Source of the DNA: Plasmodium malariae
Lineage: Eukaryota; Apicomplexa; Aconoidasida; Haemosporida; Plasmodiidae
Direction: 5' to 3'
Length of the DNA stretch: 64,000 nt
NCBI RefSeq assembly: GCF_900090045.1
Contig: NC_041781.1
Coordinates: forward strand, 1,782,001-1,846,000
Of the stretch, positions 36,240 through 49,900 are shown in pieces; the stretch's first letter is position 1; every line of letters begins with the position of its first letter. Position numbers and translations under genes: made by a program. The notes under the pieces are model-generated. The model searched no databases. It had not been told where the DNA came from and saw only the letters and a list, made by a program, of their open reading frames with translations.

Positions 36240-36800
36240 ACTCCTCTTAAGGGTGAAAACGCTAGTAACCCTTTAGATGAATCGCGTGAAAATTCTAGTA
36301 CCACCGCTAGAAGTACTAATCCTTTTGATGAGTCCTATGAAGATGATACAACAACTGATAGAAATACAAACCCTTTTTTCGAATCATATGTAGATGGTAC
36401 ATCCACCAATGGAAGTACTAATCCTTTTGATGAGTCCTATGAAGATGATACAACAACTGATAGAAATACAAACCCTTTGGTCGAATCATATGTAGATGGT
36501 ACATCCACCAATGGAAGTACTAACCCTTCTGATGAATTGAATGAAGTGAATACTACCACCGCTAGCAGTACTAACAATTCTGATGAATTGAATGAAGAGA
36601 GTACTACCACCGCTAGCAATACTAACACTTCTGATGAATTGAATGAAGAGAGTACTACCACCGCTAGCAGTACTAACACTTCTGATGAATGAAGAGAGTA
36701 CTACCACCGCTAGCAGTACTAACACTTCTGATGAATTGAATGAAGAGAATACTACCACCGCTAGCAGTACTAACACTTCTGATGAACCGCACGAAGAAGG
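36240..36800 (+). repeat. coding repeats NPFDESYED-TTT and STNTSDELNEE
   Basis: Alternating units of about 60 bases (a Thr/Ser linker, NPF.ESY, an acidic spacer) pass into 54-base units reading STTTASSTNTSDELNEE. A unit at 36660-36700 lacks five bases and so breaks the frame. Confidence 0.85.
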
Positions 36801-38254
36801 TACGACTATAAAAAGGTCTACCAACGCATTTGGTGAATCGTATGAAGATAGCACAACCTCTACTAGCACTACTAGCGCGCACCCTTTTGATGAATCATAC
36901 GTAGATGGCACCGCAACTGCTAGCACGACTAACCCTTTTGCTGAATGGTATGAAGATGTAACTGCTAGAAAAAAGTCTACGGACCCATTTGATCCGTCGT
37001 ACGAAGGCAACACAACAACTGCCAGCACAACTAGCACTATTAGCACGCATCCTTTTGATGAATGGTATGATAATCCTACGACTACACCAATGTCTAACAA
37101 CCCATTTGAGCAATCATATAAAGCTTCCACTATTACTACGAACCCATTTGCTGTATCTAACCAAAATACAACTGACCCATTTGCTGTATATAACCAAAAT
37201 ACAACTGACTTATTTGCTGTATATAACCAAAATACAACTGACCCATTTGCTGTATCTAACCAAAATACAACTGACCCATTTGCTGTATCTAACCAAAATA
37301 CAACTGACCCATTTGCCGAATCCCATGTAAGTAATAACCCTTTCGTTAACACCCATGAAGACGATCAAAATAATAGTAACCCCTCTGATAATTTTGAAGA
37401 TGCTTTAACTTTAAATAATGCGGAAGAAGATAACATTACAGAGGGCATGGTACTACAGGGAGAAAATTATGCGCCTGAATACAATGATATACAGTTTGAC
37501 GATAACTCCCAAGGTAGCATCAATGATCATACAAATGAGAAAGAAAAACAACATCTATATAATAGTCTTTCCCAAAGAGTAAACAATCCAGTTGAACATG
37601 ATGTGGAACAAGTTGAACAACAAGAACATGAGAAGCATGAACATAGTGAACCAACATGATGTGCATATAACTGATCCTTTTACAACTGAATACAAGTTAG
37701 AAAATGATAATAAAGAAGAAAATTTTGAAGAGAAACAAAATACCGAGAGTAATGAAAAAAACACCCCAATGCTGATATATATAATGAGTTAAGAGGTAAT
37801 AGTAAGTATGAAAAGCTACAAAACTTACCCATAAAAAAAGAGCTGGGTGAAGATTATGTACATAAAGTGAAAAATTACTTAGACATATACAAGAGAGAAC
37901 CAAATAATGATAACAACAGCAAATCAGAAGGTCAAGGTGAAGAAGAGGAGAAAGTAGCGAAGGTACAACCGAGCTAGCGACAGAAAAAAACAGAGCATAT
38001 AACTAACAAAGAAGAAATAAAACAAGTGGTTAACGAAAGTGGAATAGAACCAACACCTTACGAAAAAGAAACGGGTTAAAGAGCTAATCATATTGAATCT
38101 GATAACAAGACTAATGATAACGTAGCCGATAACAGAAGAAATGATAACGAAACCAAACAAACAACTAACCAGGATGTCGTTTATTAAATTCTAGAAAATG
38201 AAATACATAAACGTATGTTAGTAATAGGTTCATACGTTTGTAATTCAATGTAAA

Positions 38255-38395
38255 TATTAAATGTTTAACGTTTGATGTTTAACGTTTGATGTTTAACGTT
38301 TGATGTTTAACGTTTGATGTTTAACGTTTGATGTTTAACGTTTGATGTTTAACGTTTAATTTTTAATGTTTAATTTTTAATGTTTAATATTTAAT
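38255..38395. repeat. 14-base tandem repeat GTTTAACGTTTGAT
   Basis: About seven close copies of GTTTAACGTTTGAT followed by decayed TTTAATTTTTAATG units, directly after the end of the pseudogene. Confidence 0.9.
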
Positions 38396-39599
38396 TTGTT
38401 TTGACATATATGTATATACATATATATGTATGTATATATTATTTATATGTATCTATGTTTCCATATAAGCATGTATATGTCTATATATATGTACTTCTAA
38501 TTAAATTTGTAACACAATTTATAATATATTTTGCCTCACATATATATATGATATCTTGCATTTTTTTTCCCTTTGTTATATTTATATTTTTTTTTATTTA
38601 TTTCATTTAATATATATCTGTTAATAATAATTAGAAAAACTTAAATAATTTTTAACTTTTACATTTTATTATTAAAATATACCAAATTTAGATAACCCTA
38701 TCATTTCTTTACTTTTCTTTTTTTTTTCAAAATTCTCATTGCGAATGATTTATCCTTTTCTCCTTTTCTTCTACTTCTTATTTTATTTTATTTTATTTTA
38801 TTTTTTTCTTGCCTGTTAAGAAAAAAATTGCCATTAATTTTTAACGTAGAAATGTTATATACGATCAAAAACAAAATAGAAAAAAAAATACGGACAAGCA
38901 TATTTAAAGTACGTAAAAATGATATATAACCTACTTTTGAAGAAGTAAACCCAAAACACATAATATAGGAAATAATTATTATATATGAACCAATAAATGA
39001 CAAACAACAATTATAACATTAAGTTTATGAGCTTTAAAAAAACAAAAATTTCTTAAGAGTATTTCATGGATATACCTATATGTACAAATACAGAAAACAA
39101 CACACATATGTAGCATGTAAATAGCCATATATAGAATACATTCATACATATGAACATTTGCATATAGGCAAAGGTGTATACATATATGTGCACATATACA
39201 TACGGAATATATAAAATATATTAAATAAAAAAAATAAACAATTTATAATTTGGAAATGACGTTTATATATAAAGCTGCTAACACTACATCTCAGGTGTTA
39301 ACACTTAACACATTATAAATGGGAAGACTTTCTAATTTAAAAAAAAATTATATTAATGTACGACTGTAAAGGAAAAATGCACACTTGAATATTTAACAAA
39401 AAAAAAAAAAAAAAAAATTGGCTGTTTTATTACATGTTAATGTTTTTTTCATTTGCAAATTCTTTTAATTATAGTGCTTTTTTCACTATATTAATATAAC
39501 CTTACATGTACATAATTTTTAAGTTCGTTTTTAACAAGTTTCATTGTTTCCCCTTACAAGCCTATTATATTTATACGTATACTTATCATGTTGCAATTT

Positions 39600-39785
39600 C
39601 TATTAATGTTACTGTTATTGTTACTGTTACTGTTATTGTTACTGTTACTGTTATTGTTACTGTTACTGTTACTGTTACTGTTACTGTTACTGTTACTGTT
39701 ACTGTTACTGTTACTGTTACTGTTACTGTTACTGTTACTGTTACTGTTACTGTTAGTATTAGTATTAGTATTACTATTACTATTA
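39600..39785. repeat. hexamer repeat GTTACT / GTTATT, about 30 copies
   Basis: A long array of ACTGTT hexamers with interspersed ATTGTT, ending in ATTAGT and ATTACT variants. It leaves long artificial frames (Thr-Val and poly-Leu). It is not the Plasmodium telomere unit, which is GGGTT(T/C)A. Confidence 0.92.
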
Positions 39786-41571
39786 ATGTTATTCCTTTAT
39801 TGTTATTCTTTTTTTATTTTTTTTCTTGTAAATGTACATTTTTGAGACGTCCTCTTGCGAGGCGGATATTTATTTTTTATTTCTTTAAATTTTATTTGAT
39901 TAAAACGTGGAAAGCTTTTTTAAAAGTAGAAAAAACATTTGAAAAATTATACATTATACAATATTAAAATGAAGCAAGAAATTTTTCTTTAATCCTATAA
40001 AAACATACTATACACATATATATATAGACCTTTTTTTATATGTTAATGCTTCAAAAAATAGACGATATGGGTTCCTTAACATATAATACATGGCACATAC
40101 ATATGTATATATATATATATATATATATATTATAAGCATAAATATTATAGGGAAAAATTAAATATGTGCCATAGGTGATACATAGTAAAATTCATTGACA
40201 GTCTTTTATTATTTATTTTTGTTCCATTTACCAGTAAAAATTAATATTTTTTCAGTGACAAAAATTTAAATTAATATGAAATATAATTAGTTTTTTTTTT
40301 TTTTTTTTTTTTAAAAAAGATATTCTAATAAATTTTATGAATTACCACTCGTGTATAGAGTATGAAAGTAGTGACATTTAAATGAAGCAAATTTAGTTTT
40401 GCAAAAAAAAAAAAAAAATTATAAAAAAGAAAAATAAAAGAAATTACAAAAAATTAAAAATATTAGGAAAAAATAAGAAAAGGTGTTTTGTTCTTTAAGC
40501 ACATTAAAAAGATTAACAGGTTTATATTATTTTAATTTTTGCAGTAAAATATACATATATTATATACATATATTTATATATATAATATATATATAATATA
40601 TGTATATTTACGTACATGTAATTGAAAACTACACTACTGCACTTTACGTGTTCCCTCTATAGGTAAACATTAAAAAAAATAAAATAATTATATTAGGTAT
40701 TATAATTCCACATATATCATTTTTTATTTTAATAGCATTTAGTAAGTAGCCGTACATGAAAAAAAAAAAAAACAAAAAAACTACATTTCTTTTCAAATGA
40801 AACCTGAAAAAAAAAACAAGGAATCACTATTTTTTGAATAATATTTATTATATATATATATAAAAAAAAAATATATATAATTAATATATATATATATGTA
40901 GAAATCTAAGCGTTTTAAGCTATTATTTTATGAATTAGCTATAAAATATAAATAGAGTGAAAAAAAGAGGAATAAAATATAAAAATAAAGGTTATAATCT
41001 ATACCCAAAAAAATAACAAATAAACAGTTTTTATATTTTGGTAGAAAACCTTAATTTTAACTTGTAAAAGTTATTTGAACTTTTTCCCTCTTCAATTTTT
41101 TTATTCCTAAGAAAATAAACATTCATTTTTAAAATATATAGTTTACATATTCCTATGTATATATATATTTATTTATTGTTATAAACCATTATAGTAATTG
41201 TGAAAATTATAAACTTTATATAGTTATGTTAAACAAATATTATGCGCTTTTTTATTTAATTTTTTATTAACGCCTTATTATAAGCGGTTGTAGTATAGAA
41301 CTGCACTAACAGTTTTGAAAGATAGTTTTAAAATTGAAAATTTTAATTTTTTCTTTTTATCGTTTTTTGACTGTATATGTTTTCTACATATATATATATA
41401 TTTATGTATATGTGTGTGTATAGAATAGGTGTTATGAGAATTTTTTTTTTTTGTTTATTGAAGTTCCTGAGCAGATCTTTTGTTTTAGATTAAAACAGGA
41501 AAGCTTTAAAAAAAAAAAATGCTATAATTCCTGTGTTTGTTTAAGCATTGGTTATGTCGTAAATGAGTTCA

Positions 41572-41606
<35 letters not shown>

Positions 41607-41833
41607 CACACCTGATAATAGCAGGAAATTAATAAAAAAGAACATTTGTAATTAAATTAGGAAAAAGATATGCCCATGTGTACATCTCTAATTTTTTGAA
41701 TAATAATTTGTGTAAAATTTTTTTTTTTGTATACGCAGACTTTGAAGGTTGCGTAAAGTGATAACTATTACAGTCATTTTTGTGCTTCATTTTATGTGAA
41801 AAATGAGGAACAAAATAGAAAAAAAAAAAAATT

Positions 41834-42800
41834 ATGTTCTCATCTATTCTAAGAGTTACACTAATTTCTCTTCTACTGTTTATAGTGAAGGTATATAAAC
41901 GAGGATATACATATGTACATATATACATATGTAAATGTATGTACATTTATATACATGTATATATATTTGTATACATTTCTTCCCGTTCTCTATTCTTAGG
42001 GAAATAGTTTAGAATTGGGCGTAAAAGAAAAATCTCCTGACATGCAATGTAAAAATGGAAATTCACGAATTTTGACTAAAATAGATATAGGAATACAAAA
42101 TGATAAAGATTTAGAAAAACATGGAAAAGAAGATCAAAAAACAAAAGAAAAGTTTAAAAAAAAAGGAATTGATGATTTGAAAGTATTTTGCCCAGATTTA
42201 CCAAATAATAATGAAAGTATATATTTGGATGAATTAAACCCTGAAAAGAGAAAAAGAAAAGGAAGTGAACAGTTGGATGAAGACAGTCTAGAATTATTAG
42301 AACAAATGTGGAAAAAAGAATTTCTACAGTGGAGGAAACATTTATATGAAATAAATAAAGAAATATTTTGGGATTTCACAAGAATATGTTTAATAAATAA
42401 TATATATTTTTCATGGGGCAATGGAGTATGGTTGAAATATAAAAATATATTGAATAAGAAAATTTCAGAAAAAGAATATAAAGATTATGAAGATTATTTA
42501 GCTTTAAAAAATAAAAATCCCAGTGATGAAGAATGTAATAAATTTATTTCGTTAAAAAGAAATTCGTTCATAGAGTTTTATAACACACTTAAGGAAGAGA
42601 AAACTTTATTTATAGATCAAGTTATAATGGAGTGGATGAAATTTAAAGAACGATTTATCAGTAGAAATATAAAAAGCACAATGACAGAAAAGAAAAAATT
42701 AAAAAGGAAATTAAAAAAAAAATTAAAAAAAAAAAAAAAAAAAAAAAAAGCTTCTAAGGTGGATGAGGATGCAGCAACAAATAAAAAGGACAATAGTTGA
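41834..42800 (+). CDS. two-exon secreted/exported-type Lys-rich protein, function unknown
   Basis: Exon 1 (41834-41890) codes for a signal peptide, MFSSILRVTLISLLLFIVK. After an intron starting GTATAT and ending CTTAG, exon 2 (42000-42800) continues in phase 0 with GNSLELGVKEKSPD. The total is 285 residues. A Lys/Asp-rich stretch leads to a helical domain of about 120 residues with spaced Trp: LEQMWKKEFLQWRKHLYEIN, then FSWGNGVWLKYK, then IMEWMKFKERFI. A poly-Lys tail (KLKRKLKKK plus a pure Lys run) and a short acidic end follow. A short signal exon plus a long second exon is the usual layout of Plasmodium exported and tryptophan-rich antigens. The segment SRILTKID is near but not equal to the RxLxE/Q/D export motif. 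Trp spacing could suit a PHIST- or TRAg-like helical domain, but I cannot assign it. The gene is intact. Confidence 0.8.
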
Positions 42801-43090
42801 TAAAAAGTTTTACTTGACATGATGAGCAAAAATATATCCTGTGATCTAGTTTAGGAGGTTGAATACTAAGAACATGGGGAACACAAAAAAAAAAAAAAAA
42901 AAAAAGAACTATGAAGAGCGGTAAAGTAGTGATATCCAAGTAAGAACATGTTATGATAATGATGTGCCTTCATATATATATACATGTATACCTGTAAAAT
43001 ACGGTAAGGTAACAGCGTCTGTATGTAAAATATATGACTGCCTTATTGCCTTTGTGTACTCCATTAACCGTTAAATAAATAAATAAATAA

Positions 43091-43121
<31 letters not shown>

Positions 43122-45475
43122 AGGAGGAAAATAAGACGATGGTAAGAGTTAGCATAATATAGAGATAATTGAAAATGAAGGATATATTTTTTATATAATA
43201 AAGATGTACAATTTGTACTTTTAATATATATGAAGAGGGGGAATACACGCATGTTATAAGGGTGTATCTTACGTGTAGAATATTGTGTTATGCGTGAAAA
43301 TTTGATTGACATCATTTATATTTTACTTTGAATAAATTGAGCATGAATTAGCTCCAAATTTTATTTTATTTAGTGTATTTTATTTCTTGTACTTAATTTT
43401 TTTCACGTCATTTTTTTTATTTTATTTTTTTCCTTTTATTATGTTTATATATATATATTATGTTTTATAAAATATTTTAAATTCTGTTTTTTTCTTCATG
43501 CAGTTTTGCATCGAACATTTTTAAGAATATCTTTTTTTTTTTTTTTCCTTTTTTTTTCTTTTTTTTTCCTATTTTGTAAAAAGAGGCTAAATGATGTTAT
43601 GTTTGAAGTATATCATTGGTTGAGAATTTCTGAAAACGCATAATTAGTTGTCTATTTTGAATAACCGTTTTACGTATTGGTTTTGTTAATTTTATCTTCA
43701 TGTTATTTAAAAAAAAAAAAAAAAAATAATTAAAATGGAATTATTTATTAATTTGTAACTCCAAATATATGTTGTTATAACGCAAGAATTGCTTATGAGC
43801 ACGTTTATGTTTATATTTTATGTTTATATGTTTATATTTATATTTAATTTTTTTTTTTTTTTTTTTTTTTTAATTTTATGTCTCCGGAACTCTTATAAAT
43901 GTATACATTCTTGTTTTTTCCCTAATGTGGTTGCTCCAAAATATATTCATAGGTATTATTAATAATTGTTCATGTGTATATATATATGTGTGTGAATATG
44001 CATTTGTGTATATATGTACATATTCGTAGTATTATACCCATGAGTGCGAATAATTACATATATGCTTAATGCTTACATATTTATTTTTTTAATCTTAAAC
44101 TTTTGGCAAAAAAATGTTCGTATTTATATTTATCTTTGCTCTTCTCCCATAAGGACATATAATAGCCTTATTTCCTATTACAAAATCCCTTATTGCTGTT
44201 ACAATACCTATGGAGTAGGAATAAATACCCATGCATATATGTATATATATATATATATATTCACTACTACCTCTTCTTGGTTGAACGTGTTAAATTTCTG
44301 CATTCAAAATAGAAAACCGAAATAAATGCATTGGGCCAATAACACACTGATTCAGTTCTGTATAGTGTGTGTGATATGTTTTGTGTTGTGCATGGATTTA
44401 CATATGTATGCATAGGTAGCTTTGGGACAATTGTATGGGAATCTGAAAAATTATATGCTTTTGTTCACTAACAAGTGATAAAAAGGAAAATTGAGCAAAA
44501 TCGTTTTAAATGGGTACTATATAAAACATTTGGAAAATTTTTTTACTTTTTTTTAAATGTCAATTTTTAGAAGTATTTTAAAAAATATTTAAAAATGCTA
44601 AAATATGAGGAAGAGGAAGAAACAAAATTACGGAAAAATAATAAAACCTAAGCAAAGAAAAAAAAAAATAAAAAGGGGGAAGAATCTGAAGAATACACGA
44701 AAAAGTCTTTTTTTCCCAATATGCAGGAAATGAAAATTTAAAAAAAAAAAAAAAGTAAAATAAGGAAAAGGGAAAAATACAAAATGGGTAAAGCACTGAG
44801 AGAAAGGTGGAGAGTGAACATCAAAATGGGCATAACAAATGAGCATAACAAATGAACTTAACAAATGAACATATCAAATAAACATATCAAATGAACATAT
44901 CAAATGAACATATCAAATGAACATCAAAATGAACATATCAAATGAGCATATCAAATGAGCATATCAAATGAAACATATCAAATGAAACATATCAAATGAA
45001 CATCAAAATGCGAATTTTAAAAAATGGGAAAAATTCGTTTTCTGTGTGTTTTCCCTTATTTCCCCCCCCAGTTTTCATCGTTATAACATACATGCCATCA
45101 TACACTTGATTAAAAAGTGAAAAAGAAAACCATTCATATAAAGGGGGGGGGCTATGCTTGCAGGATCTATGATAAAAACAGGAATACCTTCATATATATA
45201 TAAGTATATATACATGTGTATATGTACGAGAATATATATATATATATATATATATATGTCTATGTGGTTCACCTTCCCTCCAAGTATTAAATGTTACTTT
45301 TGCTAAACCCGAGTGATAGGCAATTACAAGTTATAAGTATTGTACGCATACTATTGTGCATAAATATGCTTGTACGTACTCCTTCTCCCCCTTCCTGAGT
45401 TGAGGGTCCGTTGCACCCCTTTCAAGCATGTAGAATAACCACTCTTCAAGCGAGTAATTCCAATAGTTTTTCTGT
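42801..45475. other. intergenic region between convergent genes
   Basis: The flanking genes converge here, so both 3' UTRs lie within it. No coding exon is supported. It contains (TA)n at 43097-43121, poly-A/T runs, a 14-base repeat at 44830-45010 and short G or C runs near 45062 and 45143. Confidence 0.65.
44830..45010. repeat. 14-base tandem repeat GAACATATCAAAT
   Basis: About twelve copies of (G/A)AACATATCAAATGA-like units, with variants GCATATC and ATCAAAAT. It lies beyond the 3' end of the CLAG gene. Confidence 0.85.
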
Positions 45476-46909
45476 CTAGGTATTATTTACAGGAGTCTGA
45501 TTTAAAGGCTCCGTCGTAGGCTCTGTTGAACTCTTCGTTGAACACTCCGTCGAACCCTCATTTGAACTCTCCGTTTTGTCAATCATCTCTCCTTCGTAAA
45601 ATATAATGTCTCTTTCGTTTAAGTATTCCTCATTTTCGTCTAAACCTTCAAAATAAGAATTATTATCTTGATAGAAAAGACTAGTATGATGTGTTGGATT
45701 TTCAATCTGTACCGGTTGTAATAATGATAAATTAACATCCATATGATTTATCTCTTCTTCACTAAAATTTTTCGCGTCTATTCTTGATTCCATTGCTTGT
45801 TCATAGTAACCCTCATTTTGGGTGCCAGTGTATGCTCTTTTAAGGGATTTCAATAAAACATCAACAGTGCATTTATTAAAAATGGACTTAATAAACATAT
45901 TAATGTAAGTTTCAGCAATAGTATAGAATCTATCAATTACTCGAAAAGTACTTCTAAATAGAAACGTTACATTATCAAAGAAAGCATACCATCTCATTAA
46001 AGTAAAAATGAAAAATGTAACTGATAAACTGTGTACAACACCGAAAATTACCTGACCGTTAATACTATGAACACTTAATTTTTCTTTCGGTTGATTTATT
46101 ATTAAACCCTTTGTTTGTTTTTTCAATTCATCTGGAAGATGATTGGGGAAGAACAGAACATTTCGATACAGTGTATTACCAGCCATATATATGGACAAGT
46201 AGATAAAGAACTGGGTAAATTTTCCATCCTTAAGCCTACTCTCATAATATGCATTCCAGAAAGTACTACTAGCCTCTTTCATTTCATCTTTAACTTTCAT
46301 ATAGAACGCGGCTATAACTATGGGTACAAACTTCCTGTCAATGAACTGAGACATCTTCTTGAAGGAGTGGTAATTAGCACTAGTTACAGCCTGATATTCA
46401 CATAAGACGCTTAAATTATTTAAATTAAATACAGCGAATATATCTGAAGCTAATTTATACATATTAGCTAGAATAAACGTTTTTCCATATTTTAACTGTA
46501 TGACTGGTTTCTTTATATATAAAGGGAATAACACATTTATAATACTGTCAAACATGCTACCATAATATACATATGCAAAACGCATTTGTGGTTCTTCATG
46601 TACTGACATACCCATCATCTTTGCCTTTCCATAAGATTTATCAAGTTCATTTATATGACTACTTATCTGTACAACAAACATCATCTGGAATATTGAAAAC
46701 ATGGTTTTTTCAAAAAAACGCGATGCCATAGACTTATGTATTTCTTCCTCTCTCTCTTCAATGCTTAACTTTGAGTAATCATTCCGAACGTTGAAGAAGA
46801 ATATGTTATTCATGCCCTGCAAAAAAAAAAAAAAAAAAAAAAAAGGGGGTAAAAGTATGTACACCGCGCACGGATTACAAAGTAACATGTGCAGAAAAAA
46901 GTGTATGTA

Positions 46910-46947
<38 letters not shown>

Positions 46948-49900
46948 ATGAAAACATAAACAATCCAATTTACACATGCAGGAACATTCATGCACGTATC
47001 TTACTATGTCATCGTTTCTCCTGTGAGAGAAGTAGCTGTACTGGATCTTCTTAAAGAGCAAGCGCACAGTTTGCATGAAAGAGGTAGAGGAAAAAGTGGA
47101 CTTGTTCATTTTGTAAATGGCAAATAACTCTTCTGCTACTTCTTTTAAAAGAGATTTATTTATTTTATATCCATATATGATTCCAAATTTATAATAGTTC
47201 ATCGGATTACCATGAATGTTATGTAAAAAGTAACGTGCTCGTTCTCTTTTCATATTAATTTTTGGAGTAGCTCCAAAAAATTTTCTTAAAAGCATGATAT
47301 CACCTGCAAAATACATATCATTATAATATTTTGTATAGAGCTCATAGCAATCTCTCATTAACATAATTTTGTTATTTATATTGTAAGGACCAAATTTTTT
47401 AAATAAAGTTTTTACATGTCTTTGATTAAAATTTTTTATATATGCTTCTTCAATTAGTTTCTTCATATGTTCTGTCCACATACTATATTTTGGAGCAATA
47501 AACTCTCTTTTTTTTTTTTTTTCTGGGATATCAAACCTTGAATCTTGAACTTCATAGTTTATTAGTGTAAACCCAGTTAAGTGATTAACAAACCAATCTT
47601 TAAACTTCCCTTCAATTGTCATGGTTATACCGAATGGATGTTGATCCTTAAGTGGAGTTTCATTTAGATAATAAAAGAAGTCCAACTGTAATATTGAATT
47701 TACGTGCACTATGAACTTTATGCATTTCTTGACCTTTTCTACGAAGTCTTTGCTGATTAGCTGTTCCAGTTCTGCAAAGGTGGTGAGGGGGGAAGGAAAA
47801 AAAGGAAAAAGGGGAAAAAAAAAATTTATTTGCAATAATCGCTACGATAAATTGTGCGGTTCGTGGAGGGGGAAGCACTAGTTCGGAAGCACTCTCTGTA
47901 CTCCCCAAATAACTTTGCTATAATTTCGTAGCTACGTTATGACTACACCGCGACCGCCTAGCGGCTATTTCGTCATTTACAAATGTATTTCGTTTATTTT
48001 GTTTATTTCGTTTATTTCGTTTATTTCGTTTATTTCGTTTATTTCGTTTATTTTGTTTATTTCGTATATTTCGTTTATTTCGTTTATTTCGTTTATTTCG
48101 TTTATTTCGTTTATTTCGTTTTGCTCCATTTTGTTATATTTTACTTCACTTATTTTGATTTACTTATTTTTGTTCATTTATTTTAAGTCATTTTTTTTCG
48201 TCTCGTTCCTTTTCATTTCGTTAAGTGCGCCTTACCCTCCAAAAAATACACGGATTCGTTTTTCCTTATATAATTCGTGTAGTACTTCTTAAAATATGAG
48301 GGAAACCAGTGGTTTGTTACCATCGTTTTTTTATCCTTGTCTTCGTTTTTCAAATTCAAGTACATGGCATACGCTATGCTGCGGTCGGGAATGTCTGTAC
48401 ATGTATAAGGGCAGAAGGTAAGGGGGGGAGGGGGCTTATGTGGACATGTGTTCAGATCATGTGTACACACGTACACACAGATAATACACCCCATGAGGTC
48501 AGTACAAAAAAATACTCATATGCACAAATACCACTACTACAATTGCAGAATGGTGAACTGTTATGCGACCATTATAATATGTTCAAAGAGTAACTTAAAA
48601 ATTTAAGTGTGCAATAACGGATTTAAAAAGGGGAAAAGACGGGAATATACTAACGAGAGCCAAATTTGCGGCTCCATTTTTTTTTTTTTTTTTTTTTTTT
48701 CTAGATACCTTTGTAGGATGTTATTCTGAATAAGAACAAAAAGGTAAACCAATTCAAGTCGTGCATGAGAAAGTTACTGTAATCCTCATAAATATTTAGA
48801 TATCGGATGAGGGAACTAACAACATTTACTTTTAATATTTTCGTTGTATATGCATTGAACTTTTGCAGCATTGACATACCTCCTGGTACTTGACCTGACA
48901 AAGTTAAAATGGGAAGTACATTGTGAGGGGAAGGGAGAAATGGGAGCACAAGAATGTAGTGTACATGTAATATGAATAATCAGAGGAAATGTAGTAACAT
49001 GAAGAAGCGGAAGAAGAGCGATTAAGAGGACGCTCGAAAAAGAAAATGGAAACTACATTTTTATCTATTTTTGAAGGGTTATTACTGTTAATATAAAAAA
49101 GGGTTCCTATACAAATATTATATTCTGACAAATCGTGCGTTTTACGACGGAATGATGATTTAATTTCAAAGGATAGAAATCTCTCTTTTTTGTTTCTGAT
49201 ATGGTACATACTAATGCCTGTAGGTTTTAGAAAACAATAGTAAATTTTGAAATATGTAACTCTGTCTCAATGATGATATTACATATGTGAAAGTAGTTTG
49301 CAGTTGTCCTTATGAAACTTCGTCGTTCATTACTCATCGTTTGCTTCTCATTTTTTTTAGAGAGTAATAATAATCTTATTTGTCATTTGTATTACAATTT
49401 TGGAGATTGTCATAAAGGTCCTTCAATTGCTTGTCATCTTCGTAGGCAAGTTGTATCGCTGCAAAGAGGAAACAAGTGGAAAATAAAAATTGTAATATAA
49501 AAAGTGGAAAATTATAAGTGGAAAATAAAAAGTGGAAAATAAAAAGTGGAAAATAAAAAGTGGAAAATAAAAAGTGGAAAATAAAAAGTGGAAAATTAAA
49601 AGTGGAAAATAAAAAGTGGAAAATAAAAAGTGGAAAATTAAAAGTGGAAAATGTATGTGTGCATATTTGTTAAGTCATTCGTATGGTCATTTTGCAGCTT
49701 CTACGCTTTTCTGTTTTGCCGCTTTTCCGTTTTGTCGTCTTATCCCCCTTACCGTTGTAATACCCTGGGAGGTAGAGAGAACTAACGTATGCGCTAATGT
49801 CCCCACCTAACAATAACAGATAACGGGAAAATGAATTGGCAGTAAAAAGATGAAATATGCTGCTTTTGGTATGTAAAAAGAAACAGAAAAACGGGTGTAT

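Larger units (their letters stand above)
33246..38187 (+). pseudogene. decayed gene for a giant acidic repeat-rich membrane (exported-type) protein
   Basis: Exon 1 is 33246-33288 (MDRNPLRSNNHYTN), exon 2 is 33453-33871, and exon 3 starts at 34269. Donor and acceptor phases all close. Exon 2 carries 18-base KNELGE repeats and ends in a hydrophobic stretch, FSLIQAIIFAAAVFLN, which continues as VILLNKN in exon 3, giving one internal membrane span near residue 145-165. Exon 3 holds 18-base DNQRIN repeats, an Asp/Glu/Tyr-rich region, then Thr/Ser-rich repeats with recurring NPF and DPF. The frame breaks at 34839, again near 35115 (compensating), at about 36690 (5-base deletion), and near 37640 and 37768 (compensating). 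Stops in an otherwise coding-like frame occur at 37975 (TAG) and 38077 (TAA). No canonical RxLxE/Q/D export motif is seen. By location it could correspond to one of the exported-protein genes beside GDV1/CLAG9 in P. falciparum, but I do not recognise it. Confidence 0.75.
38188..41833. other. intergenic region with two simple repeats
   Basis: No coding exon is supported. It holds a 14-base repeat (38255-38395), a hexamer repeat (39600-39775), (TA)n tracts and poly-A/T runs. The right end should contain the promoter of the two-exon secreted-protein gene. Confidence 0.65.

Noticed and set aside
36486..37352. Minus-strand frame of 288 codons
   Set aside because: Antisense of the NPF/Thr-rich repeats; no start context, and it merely mirrors the repeat period.
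39506..39967. Frames with Thr-Val and poly-Leu repeats
   Set aside because: Produced by the GTTACT hexamer array; no flanking coding sequence.
44044..44325. 93-codon plus frame
   Set aside because: Starts on a non-ATG codon, crosses a (TA)n tract, and is within chance length for this composition.
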